A stretch of 20,024 bases of DNA, taken from positions 1 through 20,024 of the forward strand of contig VBQB01000260.1 of assembly GCA_005887855.1 (NCBI GenBank), given 5' to 3'. Both the position numbers and the translations under genes were made by a program. Shown here one piece after another: positions 15,275 to 20,024 of this stretch (position 1 is its first letter; each line of letters starts with the position of its first letter). This stretch comes from Verrucomicrobiota bacterium (GTDB lineage: Bacteria > Verrucomicrobiota > Verrucomicrobiae > Chthoniobacterales > UBA10450). The notes under the pieces are model-generated. The model worked only from the letters and a program-made list of their open reading frames with translations. It had not been told where the DNA came from and ran no database searches.

Positions 15275-16729
15275 TCAGTAGGCCTTGGCCCAAATGACGC
15301 GACGCGAACTCGGTTCGCCGGTGAAAATGCAGGGGCCAGGTTCGGAGGAATCATCGAGCGGAATGACGCGAATTGTGACTTTAAGATCATTTTTTATTTG
15401 CTCTTCGACTTCGCGTGAGCCGCTCCAATGCGCGAGGGCAAAACCGCCGTGGATTTCCGGTTTGGAATTCTCCGGCTTGAAGAAACCGTAAAACTCTTTT
15501 TTGGAATTGATTATGCGCGTGTGTTCGTCGCGGAATTTCGTCGCGCGTTCGAAAAGATTTTGCTGAATCGAGCCAAGAATCTCGGACGCGCGCGAAACCA
15601 ATTCCTGCATTGGCATCAACTCTTTTGCCTTGACCGGCTGATCACGTCGACTCACTGCCACTTTACCGGATTCGAGATCACGCGGGCCGATTTCGACGCG
15701 CACAGGCACGCCTTTTTTGATCCATTCCCAATTCTTCACACCACCGCCGAGATCGCGGCGATCGACTTCCACTTCGACCGGTAGATCGAAATATCGAATC
15801 TCGCGCAATTGTTTCGCGAGTCTGTCACAAGCTTCGAGGACCGCGGCGCGCGTTTCTTCTTTTGGCGTGACTGGCAGGATCACGATCTGCGTGGGTGCGA
15901 TCCGCGGCGGCAGGACAAGGCCGTCGTCGTCGCCATGCGCCATCACGACTGTGCCAACCAACCGGGTGGTCATCCCCCAGCTTGTGGTCCACCCGAATTC
16001 CTGTTTGCCTTCGCGATTCTGAAATTGAATGCCGCTGGCGCGCGAAAAGTCGCCCGGGAACCGTTCGCTCTCTGATTTTTCGCCGCTAAAAACTGGAATG
16101 GCGAGATGATCGCGTACGAAACGCTCATAAACATCGAGCATTTGCTTGGTCTCGGCACGCGCCTCCGCTTCAGTTTCGTGGACGGTGTGACCCTCCTGCC
16201 AAAGAAATTCCGTGGTGCGCAAAAAAAGGCGCGGCCGCATTTCCCAGCGGACAACGTTTGCCCACTGATTGATCAAAATGGGAAGATCACGATACGATTG
16301 TACCCACTTTGCGTAGCTCGCTCCGATAATCGTTTCCGATGTTGGCCGAACCACCAGCGGCTCGGTCAGGGCGCTCGATGGCCGCAATTTTCCGTCCGCA
16401 TCGGCCTCGAGCCGACTGTGGGTAACGACGGCGCACTCCTTTGCGAAGCCTTCCACGTGCTCGGCTTCCTTCGCGAAATAACTCAGCGGAATGAAAAGTG
16501 GGAAGTAGGCATTGCGGTGCCCGGTCGCACGAAACATCGCGTCGAGCTGCCGCTGCATATTTTCCCAGATGCCGTATCCCCACGGGCGGATCACCATGCA
16601 GCCGCGCACATCCGAGGGCTCGGCTAGCTCCGCCGCGCGGACAACTTGCTGGTACCATTCCGGAAAATCGTCGGCACGCCGTGGCGTAATTGCGGTCTTC
16701 GCCATTGGAATGTTCGATGAAGTCGTCAT
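15275..16729 (-). CDS. proS: Prolyl-tRNA synthetase, archaeal/eukaryote-like type
   Basis: 484 residues, far shorter than the ~570-residue bacterial type, and without the editing insertion. Class II motif 1 is GYGIWENMQRQLDAMF (~51-66), motif 2 is VVRWEMRPRLFLRTTEFLWQEGHT (~159-182), and motif 3 includes HGDDDGLVLPPRIAP (~265-279). The chain ends in WAKAY with a terminal Tyr, as in the archaeal-type enzymes. It charges tRNA-Pro with proline in the cytoplasm. M1 at 16729 and M9 at 16705 are both possible starts; no Shine-Dalgarno decides between them. A C-terminal zinc-binding Cys set is not obvious (only CIFTGEPSS). It is divergent from rplM across 250 bases. Confidence 0.95.
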   Translation of the reverse strand: MTTSSNIPMAKTAITPRRADDFPEWYQQVVRAAELAEPSDVRGCMVIRPWGYGIWENMQRQLDAMFRATGHRNAYFPLFIPLSYFAKEAEHVEGFAKECAVVTHSRLEADADGKLRPSSALTEPLVVRPTSETIIGASYAKWVQSYRDLPILINQWANVVRWEMRPRLFLRTTEFLWQEGHTVHETEAEARAETKQMLDVYERFVRDHLAIPVFSGEKSESERFPGDFSRASGIQFQNREGKQEFGWTTSWGMTTRLVGTVVMAHGDDDGLVLPPRIAPTQIVILPVTPKEETRAAVLEACDRLAKQLREIRYFDLPVEVEVDRRDLGGGVKNWEWIKKGVPVRVEIGPRDLESGKVAVSRRDQPVKAKELMPMQELVSRASEILGSIQQNLFERATKFRDEHTRIINSKKEFYGFFKPENSKPEIHGGFALAHWSGSREVEEQIKNDLKVTIRVIPLDDSSEPGPCIFTGEPSSRRVIWAKAY

Positions 16730-16846
16730 CGTAAAGAGAAATTAATCACAGCGTTTCACAGAAACTTCATTGGGAAAAACGACCAAACCTCGACTGCAGA
16801 AAACAAACGGAAGGGCAGAGACGGTTCATCACGGTATTGATATTTC

Positions 16847-16880
16847 GAGCACTTTGAATACCACTTCATTCCGAGTGCTC
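16847..16880. promoter_or_regulatory. Hairpin in the proS-rplM spacer
   Basis: GAGCACT (16847-16853) pairs with AGTGCTC (16874-16880). After a 2x2 internal loop, GAAT (16856-16859) pairs with ATTC (16868-16871) around an 8-base loop. It is 100 bases upstream of the rplM ATG and ahead of the candidate promoter at 16932. It could be an operator, a leader structure for proS read on the minus strand, or a separate promoter's leader for rplM. Nothing else gene-like is visible in 16730-16979. Confidence 0.4.
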
Positions 16881-16931
16881 AACCATACATTTTTCTTGTT
16901 GTCGGTTCGGGAACAATTGTCGATCCAGAAT

Positions 16932-16960
16932 TTGACACTCTGTAGCGTGTCCCGTAGTTT
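16932..16960 (+). promoter_or_regulatory. Candidate sigma70-type promoter for rplM-rpsI
   Basis: TTGACA at 16932-16937 is a perfect -35 box. After a 17-base spacer, TAGTTT at 16955-16960 matches the -10 consensus at three of six places. Transcription would begin about 12 bases before the rplM ATG, giving a very short leader, which fits the lack of a Shine-Dalgarno. Confidence 0.42.
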
Positions 16961-16979
16961 TCGTGCCTTTTCCGCCGCA

Positions 16980-17411
16980 ATGAAAACGTTCTCCGCCAAA
17001 GCCAGCGAAGTTCCACGCAAATGGTGGGTAATCGATGCGAAGGACCAGGTGCTCGGTCAAGTCGCGGTAAAGGCCGCCAACTTATTGCGCGGCAAAGAGA
17101 AGCCGATTTTTACGCCACACGTCGATACGGGTGATTTTGTGGTTATCATTAATGCGGACAAGGTTCGATTAACCGGAAAGAAAGAAGATCAAAAGAGTTA
17201 CATGAGTTTTTCAGGATTCGTGGGTGGTCACAAATCAGAGAATGTCCGGGCGCGACGCGCTCGTCATCCTGAATTGCTGGTCGAGCGGGCTGTGCGGGGA
17301 ATGATTCCGCACAATCGGCTTGGTCGCGCGGTTTATCGAAAGTTGAAAGTTTACCGCGGCGATTCCCATTCACACGCTGCGCAGCAGCCGACGTCGGCTA
17401 CGTTGCCCTGA
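16980..17411 (+). CDS. rplM: 50S ribosomal protein L13
   Basis: 143 residues from the ATG at 16980. The frame is open back to 16770, but that upstream part has no L13 character and would cover the candidate promoter. WWVIDAKDQVLGQVAVKAANLLRGKEKP and FVVIINADKVRLTGKK are core L13 motifs, and VRGMIPHNRLGRAVYRKLKVYRGDSHSHAAQQP is the conserved end. L13 is an early 50S assembly protein. It forms the near-universal rplM-rpsI pair, with 14 bases between the genes. Confidence 0.97.
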   Translation: MKTFSAKASEVPRKWWVIDAKDQVLGQVAVKAANLLRGKEKPIFTPHVDTGDFVVIINADKVRLTGKKEDQKSYMSFSGFVGGHKSENVRARRARHPELLVERAVRGMIPHNRLGRAVYRKLKVYRGDSHSHAAQQPTSATLP

Positions 17412-17425
17412 CCCAAGGATTTTCC

Positions 17426-17821
17426 ATGACACGAACCGAAGAAGTTGTCGCCACCGGTCGCCGAAAAACATCGGTCGCGCGGATTCGCATGGCGCCGGGC
17501 ACTGGCAAGATCGATATCAACGGTCGCAGCTTTGAAGACTATTTTCCCACCGCGCCATTGCAAAACGTAGTATTGCAACCGCTCCAAACGGCAAAGCTCG
17601 TCAATTCCTACGATCTCTGGATTAACGCGACCGGCGGCGGCGCGACCGGGCAGGCCGGCGCGGCGCGGCTCGCGATTTCACGCGCTCTTCTCCAAGTGGA
17701 CGGGAACCTGCGGAGCACGCTGAAAGCCGAGGGCTTGCTCCGCCGCGATCCGCGCATGAAGGAGCGAAAAAAATCCGGTCAGCCCGGCGCGCGAAAACGT
17801 TTCCAGTTCTCGAAACGATAA
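17426..17821 (+). CDS. rpsI: 30S ribosomal protein S9
   Basis: 131 residues. VVATGRRKTSVARIRMAPGTGKIDINGR at the start, GGGATGQAGAARLAISRAL in the middle and RDPRMKERKKSGQPGARKRFQFSKR at the end are diagnostic; the C-terminal Lys-Arg reaches the P-site tRNA. AAGGA at 17415-17419, 6 bases before the ATG, is one of the few Shine-Dalgarno sequences in the window. A perfect hairpin follows 7 bases after the stop. Confidence 0.97.
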   Translation: MTRTEEVVATGRRKTSVARIRMAPGTGKIDINGRSFEDYFPTAPLQNVVLQPLQTAKLVNSYDLWINATGGGATGQAGAARLAISRALLQVDGNLRSTLKAEGLLRRDPRMKERKKSGQPGARKRFQFSKR

Positions 17822-17828
17822 TCGCAAG

Positions 17829-17846
17829 ACAGGCTGAAAAGCCTGT
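17829..17846. terminator. Perfect 7-bp hairpin with GAAA loop after rpsI
   Basis: ACAGGCT, a GAAA tetraloop and AGCCTGT form a perfect stem between the rpsI stop (17821) and the convergent TPR gene stop (17855). It has no U-tract, so termination by this element alone is uncertain. It could be one copy of a dispersed intergenic palindrome. Confidence 0.5.
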
Positions 17847-17854
17847 GCCCGACC

Positions 17855-18574
17855 CTACTTTGGCGTCGGCGCAGCTTTCGGACCAACCGATGCCGCCGGT
17901 GTTGGCGCTGGCGCTGCCAAAAATGGCGGGATTGCCGATGTCCCCTCCGGCTGTGATGGACCACTCGGTTTCAGCAAGCGCAATTGCTGAGCCGCTTCGT
18001 TTGCCCAAAAGCTGGCCCGATAGCGGGTTAAGATCGTTTCGCAGACATGGCGCGCTTCGTCGATCCGGTTTTTCGCTCTCAGAATAGGCACTTGCGAAAG
18101 CAGCGCCAATGGTGCGTTGAAATTGTTTGGATAAGTCGATGCGACCTGTTGGTACATCGACAGCGCCTCCTCGGTCTTTCCCATCGACTCCAGATTCCCC
18201 GCCATTGCCATTTTCGCCGTGCTCACGAATTCGTGATCCGGATTCTTGTTCATGAAAAGCTGAAGAGTGGCGTTCGCTTCCATGAACTTCTTTTCATTGC
18301 GCTGCGCTTCGGCAAGCAGAAGGTAAGCAACGCCGCCCGCCGGTGTGTTCGGGTAATCCGCGATCACTTGTTGATAGTCTTGCGCTCCTTTTGCGCTACC
18401 TAGCAGGGCCGACGCCGCTGCTGCTCTGCGACTAGAATAAAAGCGATACCCTCCAAATCCTGCAATGGCGAGGAGGACTATGATCAATCCTGCCACGATC
18501 GCATTTTTGAATCGCTCCCAAAAGACGCGAGTTTCAAGCACTGCATCTCGGGAAGGAGGCGGAACGGTCGGCAT
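17855..18574 (-). CDS. Membrane-anchored tetratricopeptide repeat protein
   Basis: 239 residues. A short cytoplasmic N-terminus (RDAVLETRVFWERFKN) precedes one transmembrane helix (~25-45, AIVAGLIIVLLAIAGFGGY). Residues ~65-205 hold TPR-like helical pairs, with typical spacing around DYQQVIADYPNTPAGGVAYLLLAEAQ, EANATLQLFMNKNPDHEF and EEALSMYQQVASTYPNNFNAPLALL. The C-terminus is a low-complexity Pro/Ala/Ser tail. The layout recalls YfgM/TPR_21-type periplasmic anchors that attend the Sec translocon, but similarity cannot be scored here. The start codon lies in a near-palindrome at 18572-18590. A TPR scaffold function is safe; the partner is unknown. Confidence 0.85.
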   Translation of the reverse strand: MPTVPPPSRDAVLETRVFWERFKNAIVAGLIIVLLAIAGFGGYRFYSSRRAAAASALLGSAKGAQDYQQVIADYPNTPAGGVAYLLLAEAQRNEKKFMEANATLQLFMNKNPDHEFVSTAKMAMAGNLESMGKTEEALSMYQQVASTYPNNFNAPLALLSQVPILRAKNRIDEARHVCETILTRYRASFWANEAAQQLRLLKPSGPSQPEGTSAIPPFLAAPAPTPAASVGPKAAPTPK

Positions 18575-18590
18575 ATTCGATATCGATATG
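18572..18590. promoter_or_regulatory. Near-palindrome over the start codon of the TPR gene
   Basis: CATATTCGATATCGATATG reads as its own reverse complement apart from one extra T. Its left end is the start codon of the minus-strand TPR gene. A dimeric regulator could bind here, but such AT-rich palindromes also arise by chance. Confidence 0.25.
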
Positions 18591-18696
18591 TTGCTCTCGG
18601 CAATTCAAACCGAGCGAGCGTCGTCTTATGCCACGCGAAAGTTTCTCGTGCAAGCGCGGTGAGCAACACGTTCGCTTAATCAGGCAACAGCAAGAC

Positions 18697-19128
18697 TCAC
18701 GCGGTGTTCGCCAAAATGACCATATAGACAATCACGACCGCGGCAGCAGTCAGGACAATGACCGTGATTGCTATTACCATACGCGGGTCGGCCCCGATTT
18801 CCCCTCGCTCGATAGCGCGATTGACCACGTGATATCGCCACGCCGCAAAAGCCGTCAACACTCCTCCGAGACCGATGATGCCTTCGCCTAAGGCTGCGGA
18901 GATGCCCGTATGACGCAGATGCATTGCTGGACTCATGCCCGAAGACATCTCGCGCATCCAAAGACTAAACCGCGAGATAATGAAGCCCAGGCTCATCACG
19001 GCGATGCTGGTCCGCACCCAGGCAAGGAAGGTGCGCTCGTTAGCGAGAATCTCGGACTCGATCCTGTCCGGATGGAGCCGCCCTTTTTCGCCGGGGGATT
19101 TTGCCGTTTCGGGAGGCGTAGACATCAT
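18697..19128 (-). CDS. DUF202 (YidH-type) membrane protein
   Basis: 143 residues from the ATG at 19128. The frame is open upstream to 19377, but that part has no family character and would overlap the divergent gene, so the short start is chosen. SEILANERTFLAWVRTSIAVMSLGFIISRF is the DUF202 signature with its conserved N-E-R-T-x-L-A-W-x-R. Three membrane helices are at ~36-54, ~75-95 and ~115-138. The family occurs in bacterial and fungal membranes; its function is not established. It is divergent from the DUF421 gene with a 114-base spacer (19129-19242) that should hold both promoters. Confidence 0.9.
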   Translation of the reverse strand: MMSTPPETAKSPGEKGRLHPDRIESEILANERTFLAWVRTSIAVMSLGFIISRFSLWMREMSSGMSPAMHLRHTGISAALGEGIIGLGGVLTAFAAWRYHVVNRAIERGEIGADPRMVIAITVIVLTAAAVVIVYMVILANTA

Positions 19129-19242
19129 TATCAATTCGTTTCGTGAATCGGACACGGCCTTGCTCGCACCGTCGTGGGACGCGTTAATTCTCATTGTCAG
19201 CGAGGCGCGACAAATTGTTTTCAAGCGGTAGAATCTTTTCCT

Positions 19243-19755
19243 ATGAATGTATTCTGGAACTCCTTTGAAACATTGCTCGGTTTGGGCGTCGAACCGAGAG
19301 ATTTGACGTTCGCTCAAATCTCTTTGCGCGGGATCATCGTCTTCCTTGCCACATTGGCCATGATCCGGCTCGGGCATAAACGTTCACTCGCACGCAAAAC
19401 ATCGTTCGACGCCGTTCTGCTCGTCATTCTCGCCTCGGTGCTTTCACGCGCCATCAACGGCTCGTCGGCTTTTTTCGCCACTATTGGCGGAGGCGTCGTT
19501 CTGGTGCTTCTGCACCGGCTGTTCGCCTATTTCGCGTACCACTCACATCGGTTCGGAATTCTCGTCAAAGGCTCGCCCGACACGATCGTGCGCGACGGCG
19601 AATGCGACGTTGCCATGATGCGGCGCAACCATGTCTCAATGCACGATCTGGATGAAGACATGCGCCTCGACGCCCACCTCGATGACCTTTCGAAAGTGCG
19701 AATCGCGCGCGTCGAACGCAGCGGCGATATCAGCTTCATTAAAAGGGATCAATAA
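19243..19755 (+). CDS. DUF421 (YetF/YcaP-type) membrane protein
   Basis: 170 residues from the ATG at 19243; the frame extends to 19174, but the signature begins here. Three helices (~28-44, ~56-73, ~78-96) are followed by a soluble domain with GILVKGSPDTIVRDGECDVAMMRRNHVSMHDLDEDMR, the YetF C-terminal domain pattern, and ending in SKVRIARVERSGDISFIKRDQ. Members of this family sit in the inner membrane with the C-terminal domain in the cytoplasm. The Bacillus relatives belong to spore-related paralogues, but the biochemical role is unknown. This is a short form of the family. Confidence 0.88.
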   Translation: MNVFWNSFETLLGLGVEPRDLTFAQISLRGIIVFLATLAMIRLGHKRSLARKTSFDAVLLVILASVLSRAINGSSAFFATIGGGVVLVLLHRLFAYFAYHSHRFGILVKGSPDTIVRDGECDVAMMRRNHVSMHDLDEDMRLDAHLDDLSKVRIARVERSGDISFIKRDQ

Positions 19756-19883
19756 TTTATGCGACCACCCAGCTAGGCACGATTAACTCCACCCCTGGCT
19801 ATCGCGAGGCTGCCAAATCTGATTGCCTGCCAACTACATCTCGCCCGTTCAGCGAGCAAGTCCACCCCGCTTTGCTGAAGTTC

Positions 19884-19918
19884 AGGATTGGACGTTGAGC
19901 GTTAGGTGTTCGACGTTT
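19884..19918. repeat. Degenerate heptamer array upstream of the aminotransferase
   Basis: Five consecutive 7-base units, AGGATTG, GACGTTG, AGCGTTA, GGTGTTC and GACGTTT, share a purine-purine start and a TT at positions 5-6 (consensus RRCGTTN). The array ends 5 bases before the start codon at 19924. Phased short repeats like this suggest a dispersed intergenic element; the role is unknown. The rest of 19756-19883 shows no gene. Confidence 0.5.
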
Positions 19919-19923
19919 GCTTC

Positions 19924-20024
19924 AATGCAACCGCACGACAAACTTTTCATCCCAGGACCGGTCGAGGTCTCGCCAAAAACCTGGGCAGCATTTTCGCGCC
20001 CCATGATTGGGCATCGCAGTGAAG
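19924..20024 (+). CDS. Class-V PLP aminotransferase, N-terminal 33 codons (cut by window edge)
   Basis: From the ATG at 19924 the frame reads HDKLFIPGPVEVSPKTW then RPMIGHRSE before the sequence ends. LFIPGPVEV and MIGHRS are the opening motifs of class-V aminotransferases of the alanine-glyoxylate / serine-pyruvate / phosphoserine aminotransferase group. The PLP lysine and substrate residues lie beyond the window, so the exact reaction cannot be decided. No Shine-Dalgarno is seen. The heptamer array sits immediately upstream. Confidence 0.85.

Noticed and set aside
16770..16979. N-terminal extension of L13 by 70 residues
   Set aside because: The extension has no L13 similarity, spans a candidate promoter and a hairpin, and the ATG at 16980 gives the normal protein length.
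19129..19377. Longer start for the DUF202 gene and overlap with the DUF421 gene
   Set aside because: The extra residues lack family character and would run antisense into the divergent gene; the ATG at 19128 gives a normal DUF202 N-terminus.
1..20024. CRISPR array, tRNA, rRNA, transposase, phage or toxin-antitoxin genes
   Set aside because: I looked for spaced direct repeats, cloverleaf-like intergenic segments and recombinase motifs and found none.

Overview
The window looks like chromosomal DNA from a soil-type Verrucomicrobiota bacterium, most likely near Chthoniobacterales. This is an inference from gene content, moderately high GC, the near-absence of Shine-Dalgarno sequences, an archaeal/eukaryote-like prolyl-tRNA synthetase, and many secreted or lipid-anchored proteins of unknown role. 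I cannot confirm the taxon without a search. I see no CRISPR array, rRNA, tRNA, transposase or phage gene, so most of the window is ordinary core-genome content.

Left part (1-4055), all on the minus strand, is the accessory-looking section. From right to left it holds a proline-rich lipoprotein with a distinctive C-terminal tail, a secreted matrixin zinc protease with FG-GAP-like repeats, a small secreted partner protein starting just after the protease stop, a frameshifted relic of the same lipoprotein tail, and the N-terminal 419 codons of a DsbD-type protein-disulfide reductase that runs off the left edge. The two tail copies lie in direct orientation on either side of the protease/partner pair.

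The middle-left part (4113-9235) holds a low-specificity threonine aldolase (minus) divergent from a minimal bifunctional PutA (plus). A strong imperfect palindrome sits between them. Next come a small one-helix membrane protein and a YXWVPGXW-type lipoprotein, both minus. The core run (9371-14091, plus) encodes translation and nucleotide functions: rsmI, rplU, rpmA, an adenylate kinase, a small zinc-ribbon protein, fmt, pyrH and frr. It ends at an inverted-repeat region facing a convergent minus-strand unit.

That unit (14157-16729) is proS, a glutaredoxin and a two-helix membrane protein, the last two joined by a TAATG overlap. Divergent from proS is rplM-rpsI (16980-17821), preceded by a plausible promoter and an upstream hairpin. 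The right end carries a membrane-anchored TPR protein and a DUF202 protein (minus), a DUF421/YetF protein (plus), and the first 33 codons of a class-V aminotransferase behind a short array of degenerate heptamers. No gene-free stretch exceeds 300 bases; the longest are 5157-5447, 3286-3560 and 16730-16979. The points most worth a second look are the duplicated tail motif flanking the protease cassette, the 5220-5304 palindrome, the rplM-proS intergenic hairpin and the heptamer array.
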